DNA from: Lacihabitans sp. LS3-19
GTDB lineage: Bacteria > Bacteroidota > Bacteroidia > Cytophagales > Spirosomataceae
Assembly (NCBI RefSeq): GCF_024343575.1
Contig: NZ_RJUA01000003.1
Span: forward strand, 248,001 to 312,000
Direction of reading: 5' to 3'
DNA: 64,000 nt
Position numbers and translations under genes: made by a program. Shown here one piece after another: positions 1 to 8,616 of the stretch; the first letter of the stretch is position 1, and each line of letters opens with the position of its first letter. A model generated the notes under the pieces. The model was not told the DNA's origin, did no database searches, and was given only the letters and a program-made list of their open reading frames with translations.

Positions 1-1076
1 TGTTTGGGCATTTTGTTAGCCATTCTGATGGTAACCCATTCAAATGTACCTATGGCCACCATTATCATCAGACCTGTAAGAGCTGCCATAGGCATTTTTT
101 CAATCAAACTGTTACCAAACATAATGAATACCAAAAGCATAATAGAAGCAAAAATACCTGAGAGCCTAGCTCTTGCTCCATTTGAGATATTTATCAAACT
201 CTGGCCAATCATAGCACATCCGCCCATTCCTGAGAAAAAGCCTGTTATGAAATTTGCCATGCCTTGTGCTATTGCTTCTTTGTTGCTTCGGCCTTTGGTT
301 TCAGTTATTTCATCCAAAAGATTTAAGGTCAATAGACTTTCAATCAAACCTACTCCAGCAACAATTACAGCATATGGAAAAATGATTTGCAGTGTTTCTA
401 AACTGAAAGGCAAATCTGGAATATGAAAAGGAGGAAATCCTCCTTTGATCGAAGCCATATCTCCAACAGTGGTTGTATTGATATTAAAAATTGCAACCAC
501 TGCTGAAACAATCAAGATGGCCGCCAAAGGAGCTGGAATTACTCGGGTAATTTTTGGTAAGCCCCAAATAATTAACATGGCTAAAGCAACAAGGCCTAAC
601 ATAGAATATAATGCTGTTCCTGAAAGCCAATTGTCAGCCCCTGCAACTTTAAATTGCGGTATTTGAGACATGAAAATTACGATGGCCAAACCATTCACAA
701 AACCATACATAACTGGCTGAGGCACCAATCGTATAAACTTACCAAGTTTTAAAAAACCGGCTAACATTTGTATAATTCCGGCCAAAATGACTGTGGCAAA
801 GATATATTCTACACCATGGGTTTTTGCTAAAGCTACAATTACTACGGCTACAGCACCTGTGGCTCCTGAAATCATTCCTGGCCTACCTCCAAAAATAGAA
901 GTGATTAAGCCCATTGAGAAAGCGGCATATAAGCCAACCAATGGAGACAATCCAGCGATAAATGCAAATGCGATAGCCTCTGGTACTAATGCCAAGGCTA
1001 CAGTTAAGCCTGATAATACTTCGGTTTTGTAATCAACTTTTTGTTGAAAATTGAACAGATTAAAATATTGTTTCAT
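1..1076 (-). CDS. SulP family anion permease (3' end cut by window edge)
   Basis: The gene starts at the ATG complementary to 1074-1076 and stays open to the window edge, giving 358 residues without a stop. The protein begins [19 protein letters not shown] and continues with the SulP N-terminal signature ([17 protein letters not shown], then GLYAAF and [11 protein letters not shown]), followed by many hydrophobic helices. SulP proteins are inner-membrane carriers for sulfate, bicarbonate or other anions, usually sodium- or proton-coupled. The substrate cannot be read from this part. Any C-terminal STAS domain would lie outside the window. The three plus-strand open frames over this region are antisense shadows. 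The parA-like gene upstream is on the same strand, 203 bases away. Confidence 0.9.
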   Translation of the reverse strand, partial: MKQYFNLFNFQQKVDYKTEVLSGLTVALALVPEAIAFAFIAGLSPLVGLYAAFSMGLITSIFGGRPGMISGATGAVAVVIVALAKTHGVEYIFATVILAGIIQMLAGFLKLGKFIRLVPQPVMYGFVNGLAIVIFMSQIPQFKVAGADNWLSGTALYSMLGLVALAMLIIWGLPKITRVIPAPLAAILIVSAVVAIFNINTTTVGDMASIKGGFPPFHIPDLPFSLETLQIIFPYAVIVAGVGLIESLLTLNLLDEITETKGRSNKEAIAQGMANFITGFFSGMGGCAMIGQSLINISNGARARLSGIFASIMLLVFIMFGNSLIEKMPMAALTGLMIMVAIGTFEWVTIRMANKMPK

Positions 1077-1279
1077 AAAAAATATATAGGATAACCCTAA
1101 ATTTTGAGCGGTATTATCCCTGTAAAAAGGAAAGAAGACCAAATGGAAAAAAGACCGAATGGAATGTGAAATACTTAAATTCAGCCATGAAAGCTACAAA
1201 ATTAAGGCTTTTAGGTGGTTTTTCTATGATTTATTGTTTTTGGAAGATAAATCCATTGAGTTTTTTGATGAATAAATCA

Positions 1280-2068
1280 TCATTTTTTATTTTTTCTAAG
1301 ATTATATTTTTCCAAAAATTCCAGAATCATCCTGTCGTAGGCGTTGGCACCTATTGATCTTTTTTTGGATAAAATAACAGGGACTTGTTTGGCTGTAGAG
1401 TCTATAAACGCCATATCTCGAGGAATATAAGTATCAAAAACTATGTCACCGAAGTTTTCTCTCATCAAATCCAGAATCTGGTTTGATAGCTCATTGTCTT
1501 CATCGTGCATAGTCAGCAATATACCTTCAACATAGAGTTCTGGTTTTAGGCGTTTTTGAATTATTTTCATGGTGCCCAATATCAGTTCCAAGCCTTCTAT
1601 TCCAAAATATTCACATTGGAGTGGAATAATGATGGAGTCTGCAGCCATAAAGCTATTGATGGGCACAATTCCCAGAGAAGGCGGACAATCTATAAAAATA
1701 AAATCATAGAGCGGTTTGATGGGCTCCAGTTTTTCTTGTAAAATGTACTCTCGCTCCGTAAAATTGACCAATTCTATTTCAGCACCAACCAAATGCGGCG
1801 TAGAAGGAATAAGGTCTAGGTTTGGATAGCCAGTACGAATTATGCAGTCTTGTATAGGACTTAAGCCGACCAAAGCAGCATAAATACTCTTGTTATCATA
1901 TTCAGATTTAAGTCCAAAGGCTACTGTGCAACTGGCCTGATGGTCAGTGTCTATCAACAAGACTTTGTAACCTCTGGCGGCTAGTCCAGCAGATATATTG
2001 ACGGCGGTAGTAGTTTTACCTACCCCGCCTTTTTGATTCGAAATTGCAATTATTTTAGGAAGCATCAT
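1280..2068 (-). CDS. ParA/Soj-family ATPase without an adjacent parB
   Basis: This 262-residue protein has a deviant Walker A motif near its N terminus (NQKGGVGKTTTAVN), a Walker A' stretch (VLLIDTDHQAS) and a Walker B-like FIFIDCPPSLG, the pattern of ParA/Soj/MinD ATPases that position DNA or protein cargo on the nucleoid or membrane. The usual A' sequence is DxDPQxN; here it reads DTDHQAS. The neighbouring genes are a SulP permease and a secreted chaperone-like protein, so no ParB is encoded next to it. It is therefore probably not the main chromosome-partition ParA, but an orphan member that could position another complex. Two adjacent ATG codons (2063-2068) can serve as the start. Confidence 0.85.
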   Translation of the reverse strand: MMLPKIIAISNQKGGVGKTTTAVNISAGLAARGYKVLLIDTDHQASCTVAFGLKSEYDNKSIYAALVGLSPIQDCIIRTGYPNLDLIPSTPHLVGAEIELVNFTEREYILQEKLEPIKPLYDFIFIDCPPSLGIVPINSFMAADSIIIPLQCEYFGIEGLELILGTMKIIQKRLKPELYVEGILLTMHDEDNELSNQILDLMRENFGDIVFDTYIPRDMAFIDSTAKQVPVILSKKRSIGANAYDRMILEFLEKYNLRKNKK

Positions 2069-2097
2069 GATGTCTTAACGACACGCAAGATACAAAA

Positions 2098-2901
2098 TTA
2101 TTTGATTTCGATAACTTTTTCTATTGCTTCTAGGGGGTTTTCGTCGCCATAATCTAAAACAGCCAAAATAGAATATTTACCAGGTTTTATGGTTGTAGGA
2201 ATCTCCAAAGGCACTATTCTTTTTCCGCCTGGAAAAACTGGAAACTCTACATTTTCCGTAAGTGTCTCTTGAGAAGTTGACAGATTTGTAATCTCTAAAT
2301 GGCTTTTACAATTTATCATTGTTTTACCTGTGTTATTTATTTCAAACTCATAAATCTTAGCGTCTTCTTTTGATTTAGTTAAACTCACCGCACTTGCTGA
2401 GCTCTCTGTCAAACTTGGAGGAGTTTGGTAAACATGAATTCCCATTCTAACTATCTCTTGGATGCTTGCTTTTGCTTGATTTGGCTCATTTGTCAGTGGT
2501 TTTTTCAAATTAGCACCTTGAATAAACAACATAGCCCATTTCATAGATTCTAATTCTTCTACATTCTTAGGCGACTGCATAGTTAGTACAATCTCTCCAG
2601 AGCTGCCAGCTGGAACCTCAAGAAAATTTTTGTCGAAAGTTAACCAAGACGCACACGAATAGGGCTTTGTGTTAGCTTTGAAATAATCATGTGATCCGTT
2701 TGGTTTTCTGTTCCAATCTCCTATATTGATTTCAAAAGACTGAGTTTTTGAGGAATTGTTGGTAATAGTTACCACCTGTGTTTCGGAGGTCCCCGGACTT
2801 TGCAAACGAAACTCTACTATGGAAGGATTAATATTTATTTGTTGGGCAGTGCTACTTAAGATTCCCAATAAAAGGGAAAAAATAAAAAAAAGACGATTCA
2901 T
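2098..2901 (-). CDS. PapD-like periplasmic chaperone, putative subunit chaperone
   Basis: This 267-residue protein has a clear signal peptide (MNRLFFIFSLLLGILSSTAQ). Residues 22-150 look like an Ig-fold PapD-type N-terminal domain: ININPSIVEFRL, VVTITNNSS, FEINIGDWNR and, in the second half, WAMLFIQGAN and IQEIVRMGIHVYQTP. The C-terminal part (about 160-267) is a second beta-sandwich (YEFEINNTGKT, GGKRIVPLEIP, KPGKYSILAVLDYGD). Two Ig domains plus export to the periplasm is the plan of chaperones that hold pilus or surface-fibre subunits. The neighbouring barrel protein and six small beta-rich secreted proteins support this role. The family match is by pattern only; a general Ig-domain surface protein is the alternative. 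Confidence 0.6.
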   Translation of the reverse strand: MNRLFFIFSLLLGILSSTAQQININPSIVEFRLQSPGTSETQVVTITNNSSKTQSFEINIGDWNRKPNGSHDYFKANTKPYSCASWLTFDKNFLEVPAGSSGEIVLTMQSPKNVEELESMKWAMLFIQGANLKKPLTNEPNQAKASIQEIVRMGIHVYQTPPSLTESSASAVSLTKSKEDAKIYEFEINNTGKTMINCKSHLEITNLSTSQETLTENVEFPVFPGGKRIVPLEIPTTIKPGKYSILAVLDYGDENPLEAIEKVIEIK

Positions 2902-2954
2902 TCTATTATATTTATTTTAATTTTTACTTTATTTTACAAAATTATCTTTAAAAA

Positions 2955-3437
2955 TTGATTTTGGACTCACGAATATTTTTTTTTGCATTAATTTCATTTG
3001 TTTTTTTTAAAGCACATAAAGCACCCGCTCAAACCTTTTCTTTTAATTTACAGACATCATCATTGGTGTTTGATTATTCAAACCCTTCTGATTTCAACAC
3101 TCCTCGCACTATTCCTAAGGCTTTTACAATAGATGTTGTAAACTCTAGAAGTGGCAGGTACAACATTTACTGCAAACTTGTTTCAAATTCGGGACAAAAT
3201 TTAACTTCAGTTCCAGTAAATCTTTTTTCGGTTAAGCTAAATAGTGCCAACTTTACAATGGGTGGCTCCTATTTTTTACCCATAACCTTAGGGTTAACAG
3301 ATGTATTGATAGGCAACGTTACAAATAGAAATCGAAGAACTGATACTATTTACTATGACTTAATATTAAATCCTTTAAGTTTAAATATCAATCCTGACAA
3401 TTACAGTTTTAGCTTTATTTTTACAGTTTCTGAATAG
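2955..3437 (+). CDS. Small secreted beta-sandwich protein, divergent subunit-like
   Basis: This 160-residue frame is divergent from the chaperone gene. An in-frame stop at 2949-2951 means that the start must lie downstream of it; no ATG precedes the signal peptide, so TTG at 2955 or 2961 is the likely start. The N terminus is hydrophobic (IFFFALISFVFF) and ends at APAQ, a probable signal peptidase site. The mature part alternates polar and hydrophobic residues and ends NPDNYSFSFIFTVSE, which resembles the PGY-x-Y-x-FTV ending of the small proteins encoded nearby. It is followed 7 bases later by a clear family member. A specialised (for example tip) subunit is one possibility; no function can be assigned from sequence. 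Confidence 0.6.
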   Translation: MILDSRIFFFALISFVFFKAHKAPAQTFSFNLQTSSLVFDYSNPSDFNTPRTIPKAFTIDVVNSRSGRYNIYCKLVSNSGQNLTSVPVNLFSVKLNSANFTMGGSYFLPITLGLTDVLIGNVTNRNRRTDTIYYDLILNPLSLNINPDNYSFSFIFTVSE

Positions 3438-3444
3438 ATTAACA

Positions 3445-3951
3445 ATGTCAAAAAAACTATTCTTAATTTTTTCTTTATTTTTAATTTCTATTTTGTCCTT
3501 TTCTCAGGCCACTATAACTAGGACAGCTACCGCCTATGTAAATATAAACTCTTATATGTCGCTCGATATTAGCACAAACGGATTTTTAGATTTTAGATTT
3601 AATAATAATCAAGAACTTTTAGATGGTATTACTTTACCTAATAAGTTTAATGTTAGCATTAATTCAAACAAAAACTGGCTATTAAATGTATCTACCCTGA
3701 CTTCTAAATTTCTGGCGATTGGGTCCCAAGCTAGTACTCAGATGCCCCCTGACATACTGAGCATTAAAAAAAACAACAGTTCCACCTTTGTGCCTTTAAG
3801 TCAAAACTCAAATACCGTCGGGATAGGTTATAAAGGAGACAATACTTCAGCTGGAAATCAATTTAAACTTGACATTAAAGCTACACCTGGATATACTTTC
3901 AATGGAGGTACCTATGCCATCGTATTAATTTTTACTTTAAGTCCGCAATAA
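3445..3951 (+). CDS. Secreted beta-sandwich subunit-like protein (family member 1)
   Basis: This 168-residue protein has a signal peptide (LFLIFSLFLISILSFSQ). Its mature part matches the minus-strand paralogs at 6739-9123 in order: a strand rich in alternating residues, then F-N-V-S-I-N-S-N-K-N-W, then LSIKKNNSSTFVPL, a glycine-rich GIGYKGD, NQFKLDIKATPGY and a final strand GTYAIVLIFTLSPQ. It has no cysteines. The gene forms a two-gene unit with the preceding frame and converges on the large barrel protein gene, with the two stops only a few bases apart. Function is not known; a fibre or pilus subunit handled by the adjacent chaperone is inferred from context. Confidence 0.7.
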   Translation: MSKKLFLIFSLFLISILSFSQATITRTATAYVNINSYMSLDISTNGFLDFRFNNNQELLDGITLPNKFNVSINSNKNWLLNVSTLTSKFLAIGSQASTQMPPDILSIKKNNSSTFVPLSQNSNTVGIGYKGDNTSAGNQFKLDIKATPGYTFNGGTYAIVLIFTLSPQ

Positions 3952-3953
3952 TT

Positions 3954-6686
3954 CTATTCCTTTTTTATATTCATTTTTCTCTTCTTTTGAATAATTTTAA
4001 ACTCTATTTCTGAATAATTTTCTTTCAAAAGATCGATTGAAATAATAGATTTTTCCACTCTATTGTCTTCACCAAAAATATTGGTAGGAATCTGAACATT
4101 ATAAAAATCTTCCTTTAAATTTAAATAAAATTCACCTTTTTCATTAGTAGTAGATCTAAAAATCTCTCCTTTTTTATTAGTGGCAATAATCAAAATGCCA
4201 TTTAAACTCTCTTTAGCCTCTTTATTTGAATTCTCAATCTCAAATTTCACTTTACCGGCTACCATTTTGCTTTGTTTGAAAGGAACACCTATAGAAATAT
4301 CTCTATCCAAAAACAAGGTATCTAAGTTTTTATCTTTGGGCACCCAACCTTTCAAATTTTGTATTTTCCTGTAATCAATAATGTATTCTTCTTTTTCAAC
4401 ATTTTTCATAAATACCATCCCTTTTTTATTGGTTTTAAGGGCTTGTCCATTTATTTGAAGATTTACATCGGCAATTGGTTCTTCTCCTTTATCAAATATG
4501 TTATTGTTGTTGTTATCTTTAAAAAGAAAAATACTCGCTGAATAATATTTTTGTTTTATTACCAATGGTAGATTAAATGTTTTTTTCACCGAAACATTTA
4601 GAGAAGGTAATTGGGAAATATCTAGTACATTAATATTAGAAAAAACACTTACGCTAGCCTTCGCTTTTGGTAGTTCGAAGTACAGTTCATTTCTTAGAAC
4701 CATATTGGTTTTAGAAAAAATCGAATTATTACTATTTGAAATATTAATTCTATCATAAAAAGTTCTTGATTTGTTTTTAAACTCATAAAACAATGAAACG
4801 TTATGAGTTTTAGGATTTAGATTAGCTGACACAAAGCTGATATAATCGAAATAAAAATTGGGTCCATTGGTATAGTTGGCATTAAGGCCTAAACTTTTAT
4901 ATTTTAACTGATAAAAAATACCGTATGAATCGTGTATTTTATTATTGTCAATTTCTTTGACGCTTGTTTTCATGAAATTAAACATAAAAGATTGCATAAA
5001 ATGTGATTTATATGTCGATAAATTAAAAGAAGACTTCAAACCACTCATTTTTCCAAAGGAGTTGTTTTGTTGGTATTGGTCTAAATACGAAAAACCAGCA
5101 ATGCCTCTGCTATTTTGTTTAGCTAATTCTATTCTTAATCCATGTTCCTGACTTTGATAGTTTTGTAATTGCCCAATAACTTGGTTTTCTTCAAAAAAGG
5201 GCTGCCTGGTGTTTGATTCGGAAAAGAATGCAATGGATTTTGTTTTGTTGCCCATCTGAATATCATGGCTACCATATTTTACGCCTTTCAAAATCCCCGG
5301 AAATTTGTCACTATAATATTGAAAAGTAGATTGAATCTTTGCGAACTTTAATCTAGTCTCGAACCTATACCCACCCATATAACCTAAGGTATAATTTTGC
5401 TCTAATTCTTTTTTTTCCGAACTATATCCAGCTGATAATGAGAATGATTTACTTGTGGAGTATTTCTTTTCGAAATTATGCAAAGCAAACATACTTGTTG
5501 TATTGCTGGTTTTATCAGATAGAAAAAGGGCGTTTGTACTAATAACTCGGTTCTCAATTTTATTATTTTCGGTTTTTAAGCCTATAATTTGAGCATTGCT
5601 TATAATACTTTGAACACCATACATCTCAAACATTTTTTTCGAATTGGTAGTATAAGCCATTCTGGCACCGTAACCATTTATTTGGTAATTGAAAAACAAA
5701 TTCTGAGTACCAATACTCAAATCAACCTTTTGACTTCGGTAACTCAAATTATAATATTGTGTATTTAAGGAAAAATCAGGATTAAATGAGTTTGTCCTTA
5801 TTCTGAGACCTATGATTTTATTATTTTTTAAATTATAGTTTCCATTAATATCAAAAAAAGAATAAGACGAACCTCGGGTTAAAGCATTAATATTAAAATA
5901 TTCAATATCAATTGGAAAAGATCCAAATTTGCTTTTGTTTCCTTGATAAACTTCTGATGCAAAATAAACATTACCGCTTAACATGACAGTTTCATTTTTT
6001 GATTTTATAAAAAACGAAACTGATTTAGCACTTGAAGTTTTATACCTCGAGGCAACATAAATATTTAAAAGCGTATCAGCTCCAGGTCGAAGCATAACCT
6101 GAAGACCTGACGAAGGTAAGCCTAATCTAAGCTCGCTTTTTAAATTTATCTCAAAAAGCTCTCTTTTGTTGCCATTGTTTCTAATATTTAACTGAAATTT
6201 AGAAAGGCTATCATTTTCATTAATAACAATATTAGAATTTAAAAGATTTGCATTCCATTTTGTGTTTTGGTCAATTTTTACAAAAAAACTTTCATGGACT
6301 TCAACACCTGAAATTGGGTTTTTAAAAAAAATGGTGATTGGGTATAGCAAATCACCGAGAGCCGATTTTGAAGGCAAAATTCTAAAAGGAAGATTTATGA
6401 ATTCTCCCCTTTTTACTTCTAAGCTAGCATTAGGTATAGTAATAAAACTCCATCCATCTGGCAATAAAAACCTAAGTCCCAAAGTCAAATCTTGAAAAGA
6501 ATTATTATTGACTGTTATAGAGTTAAAAACAAATCTTCCAGGTTTTATTGAAATAGTATCTTTAAGTATTTTAGCAGAAAATTTTTCCATACCAATATTC
6601 TGCTGGGCTACTACTTTGGTTTCAAAGAAAAAAGTAACAAGAACAAGCAAAAATAGAATAATCGATATGTTCCGAAATTTTAACAT
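3954..6686 (-). CDS. Large outer-membrane beta-barrel protein, usher-like candidate
   Basis: This 910-residue protein has a signal peptide (residues 1-27, ending VVAQ). Residues about 30-240 are Ig-like, with ISIKPGRFVFNSITVNNNS and a second copy of similar form (NIRNNGNKRELFEINL). Residues about 250-705 are a long run of alternating, aromatic-rich strands typical of an outer-membrane barrel. Residues about 712-800 contain FLFKDNNNNNIFDKGEEP, an SdrD_B-like calcium-type motif, and residues about 807-910 look like a carboxypeptidase-regulatory domain (TNEKGEFYLNL). Periplasmic Ig-type domains on both sides of a barrel are also the architecture of fimbrial ushers, but no PapC/FimD sequence signature is visible. 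It lies at the end of a run of subunit genes, 52 bases after the last one. Confidence 0.65.
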   Translation of the reverse strand: MLKFRNISIILFLLVLVTFFFETKVVAQQNIGMEKFSAKILKDTISIKPGRFVFNSITVNNNSFQDLTLGLRFLLPDGWSFITIPNASLEVKRGEFINLPFRILPSKSALGDLLYPITIFFKNPISGVEVHESFFVKIDQNTKWNANLLNSNIVINENDSLSKFQLNIRNNGNKRELFEINLKSELRLGLPSSGLQVMLRPGADTLLNIYVASRYKTSSAKSVSFFIKSKNETVMLSGNVYFASEVYQGNKSKFGSFPIDIEYFNINALTRGSSYSFFDINGNYNLKNNKIIGLRIRTNSFNPDFSLNTQYYNLSYRSQKVDLSIGTQNLFFNYQINGYGARMAYTTNSKKMFEMYGVQSIISNAQIIGLKTENNKIENRVISTNALFLSDKTSNTTSMFALHNFEKKYSTSKSFSLSAGYSSEKKELEQNYTLGYMGGYRFETRLKFAKIQSTFQYYSDKFPGILKGVKYGSHDIQMGNKTKSIAFFSESNTRQPFFEENQVIGQLQNYQSQEHGLRIELAKQNSRGIAGFSYLDQYQQNNSFGKMSGLKSSFNLSTYKSHFMQSFMFNFMKTSVKEIDNNKIHDSYGIFYQLKYKSLGLNANYTNGPNFYFDYISFVSANLNPKTHNVSLFYEFKNKSRTFYDRINISNSNNSIFSKTNMVLRNELYFELPKAKASVSVFSNINVLDISQLPSLNVSVKKTFNLPLVIKQKYYSASIFLFKDNNNNNIFDKGEEPIADVNLQINGQALKTNKKGMVFMKNVEKEEYIIDYRKIQNLKGWVPKDKNLDTLFLDRDISIGVPFKQSKMVAGKVKFEIENSNKEAKESLNGILIIATNKKGEIFRSTTNEKGEFYLNLKEDFYNVQIPTNIFGEDNRVEKSIISIDLLKENYSEIEFKIIQKKRKMNIKKE

Positions 6687-6738
6687 TAAAAAATACTAGA
6701 TCATTATAGTTTAGGTTTAAAAAATAACAAATGAAATA

Positions 6739-7233
6739 TTAAGGGGCTGTCACAGTAAACGTAACTCCCAAAGAATAGGTAGCTGGACTTATATATCCAG
6801 GATTGGCCAAATAGTCTATCGAAAAAGTATTTACACCAAAGCCTCCACGATTTCCAGTTGCTAAAGATTGGTCACTGGTAGTAAGAGCAATGTTTGCTGT
6901 TGTACCATTTTTTCGAACAGAAAGAGAGCTCGCTGGCACGTTAGCATCACCTCCAGCTGTTGCTGAAAAATTGACGGTGTTAGCTTTTACACTTACTGTC
7001 CATGGTTTATTTGACCTAACTCTTAGGCCAGCAGCTGAGAGATTTGTTTTGCCTGATTCAAAATCTGTAGCGGTTGCAAAAGTGAACCCAAGGTTTTGAG
7101 CGGAATTATCAAAATCTAACTCTAAAATATTATTTATCGCTAAAGTAACTGTATGCGTTTTGGTAGTATTCTGAGCAGATGTAGGTAGAACAAATACGAT
7201 GTAAATTGCAATTAATAATAATGCATTCTTCAT
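6739..7233 (-). CDS. Secreted beta-sandwich subunit-like protein (family member 2)
   Basis: This 164-residue protein has a signal peptide ending in TSAQ and no cysteines. The mature protein shows the family pattern: THTVTLAINNILELDFD, FTFATATDF, AAGLRVRSNKPWTVSVKAN, LSVRKNGTT, LATGNRGGFGVNTF, IDYLANPGY and a final strand YSLGVTFTVTAP. It is the same length as the next gene and about 80-85% identical to it by eye, pointing to a recent tandem duplication. The gene sits 34 bases from that paralog and 52 bases from the barrel protein gene, so the three are probably one transcript. An exported structural subunit is inferred. Confidence 0.75.
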   Translation of the reverse strand: MKNALLLIAIYIVFVLPTSAQNTTKTHTVTLAINNILELDFDNSAQNLGFTFATATDFESGKTNLSAAGLRVRSNKPWTVSVKANTVNFSATAGGDANVPASSLSVRKNGTTANIALTTSDQSLATGNRGGFGVNTFSIDYLANPGYISPATYSLGVTFTVTAP

Positions 7234-7267
7234 GACAAAAAATGTTAAATGATTTAATATGAATAAA

Positions 7268-7762
7268 TTAAGGGGCTGTAACTGTATAGGTAACTCCTAA
7301 GGTATAAGTGGCTGGTGAGATGTAGCCTGGATTAGCTAAGTAGTCAATTAAAAAAGTATTTACGCCAAAACCTCCCTTTGCACCTGTAGCTAAAGTTTGA
7401 TCGCTAATTGTTAGCGGAATTGCATTTGTAGTGCCATTTTTTCTTACAGACAATTTGTTGGCTGAAACGTTAGCATCTCCACCTGCTGTTGCCGCAAAAT
7501 TCGGTGTGTTAGCTTTTACACTTACCGTCCAAGGTTTATTTGATCTCACCCTTAGTCCAGCAGCCGAAGAATTTGTTTTCCCATTTTCAAAATCAGAAGC
7601 AGTAGCAAAAGTAAATGACAAATTTTGGGTAGTATTGTCAAAATCTAGCTCTAAAATATTATTTATCGTATAGGTAACTGTGTGAGTTTTTGTAGTATTC
7701 TGAGAAAATGAATTCAAGCAAATAGCCAAACCCAAACCAATGGTTAATAATAATTTTTTCAT
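7268..7762 (-). CDS. Secreted beta-sandwich subunit-like protein (family member 3)
   Basis: An upstream ATG at 7801 would give 177 residues, but the internal ATG at 7762 starts a standard signal peptide (MKKLLLTIGLGLAICLNSFSQ) and gives exactly the 164-residue length of the neighbouring paralog, so it is preferred. The mature sequence repeats the family blocks: THTVTYTINNILELDFD, AAGLRVRSNKPWTVSVKAN, LSVRKNGTT, GGFGVNTF and PGYISPATYTLGVTYTVTAP. Differences from family member 2 are concentrated in the segments between blocks. There are no cysteines after the signal peptide. The gene is the first of a close three-gene set that ends with the barrel protein. Confidence 0.75.
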   Translation of the reverse strand: MKKLLLTIGLGLAICLNSFSQNTTKTHTVTYTINNILELDFDNTTQNLSFTFATASDFENGKTNSSAAGLRVRSNKPWTVSVKANTPNFAATAGGDANVSANKLSVRKNGTTNAIPLTISDQTLATGAKGGFGVNTFLIDYLANPGYISPATYTLGVTYTVTAP

Positions 7763-7969
7763 TAAAAAAGCATTTTTTATGAGTAAAATAAATTTACTCA
7801 AATCGTTATTTAAACTATATTTATTAGGGCGTTTTTATCCACGCAATAACAAGAATTCAATAACTATGCCAAAAATGATTTTGTGGTAACTTATAAGGCG
7901 TAAGTATCTAATAATAAATGATTTAATTTAGAAAAAAAAGCTTCTTCTGAGATTTTGTTTTTTCTGCAT

Positions 7970-8461
7970 TTAAGGTGAAGTAAGCGTGTAGGTTAATTCA
8001 ATAGAATAATTATCAGGTAAAATATACCCAGGATTTGCAATATAATCCAAAGAAAAGCGATTCTTGTCGAAGCCCCCATTTGACCCTGTGGCTATGACTT
8101 GGTCAAATATATCTACCGGAATTTCAGTATTTGAGCCAGTCTTTCTAACCTTCAAAACACTAGACTTTATCTCAGACTCTCCTAGACTTTCGGAATTAAA
8201 TGTTTGGGAGTTTGCTTTCACATTTACTAACCAATCTCTATTAGACCTAACTTTCAAACCTGCTGCCTGCAAGTTAGTTATACCATTGTCGTAATCAGAC
8301 AAAGTACTAAAGTAAAACTCGGTATTGTTTAAACTTTCATCGAACTTAAGTTCTAAGATAGGATGTGCAATAATACGAACAGTATGAGAAGCAGTAGATT
8401 GGCTATATAAAGAAAAATGTGCCAATGCAAAAAGCACTGCCACTAACGTATTTTTTTTCAT
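7970..8461 (-). CDS. Secreted beta-sandwich subunit-like protein (family member 4)
   Basis: This 163-residue protein has a signal peptide (KNTLVAVLFALAHFSLYSQ). It keeps the family frame, ASHTVRIIAHPILELKFDE, FYFSTLSDYDNG, AAGLKVRSNRDWLVNVKAN, LKVRKTGSNTEIPV, IATGSNGGFDKNRFSLDY and NPGYILPDNYSIELTYTLTSP, but is clearly more diverged than the tandem pair downstream. A 207-base gap separates it from member 3 and a 155-base gap with a strong terminator separates it from member 5, so it may have its own promoter. It could be a minor subunit; this is inference from position and sequence only. Confidence 0.7.
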   Translation of the reverse strand: MKKNTLVAVLFALAHFSLYSQSTASHTVRIIAHPILELKFDESLNNTEFYFSTLSDYDNGITNLQAAGLKVRSNRDWLVNVKANSQTFNSESLGESEIKSSVLKVRKTGSNTEIPVDIFDQVIATGSNGGFDKNRFSLDYIANPGYILPDNYSIELTYTLTSP

Positions 8462-8550
8462 TTTTTTCCTGATTAAGTATAAAGTCTAGAGAGGAACATT
8501 AATAATTAAAAGGCCTATCCTAACTTATTTACACAAACATAGAAAAAATA

Positions 8551-8595
8551 GAAAAAAAAACAAAATGAGAGAGCTTTTTTAAACTCTCTCATTTT
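8551..8595 (-). terminator. Strong factor-independent terminator after family member 5
   Basis: A perfect 12-bp stem (AAAATGAGAGAG at 8562-8573 with CTCTCTCATTTT at 8584-8595) encloses a 10-base loop. Read on the minus strand it is followed directly by a run of nine T. It lies 21 bases past the stop of the 8617-9123 gene. Confidence 0.85.
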
Positions 8596-8616
8596 AATCA
8601 AATAAAAATTATTTCA

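Noticed and set aside
4-1032. Three plus-strand open frames (4-426, 445-666, 787-1032)
   Set aside because: They are antisense to one continuous SulP permease frame that runs from 1076 to the window edge with clear family motifs.
1166-1357. Short plus-strand frame overlapping the end of the ParA gene
   Set aside because: Low-complexity Phe-rich translation, no ribosome-binding context, overlaps the 3' end of a certain gene.
7763-7801. N-terminal extension of subunit family member 3
   Set aside because: The internal ATG at 7762 gives a proper signal peptide and the exact length of the paralog; the extension would bury the signal.
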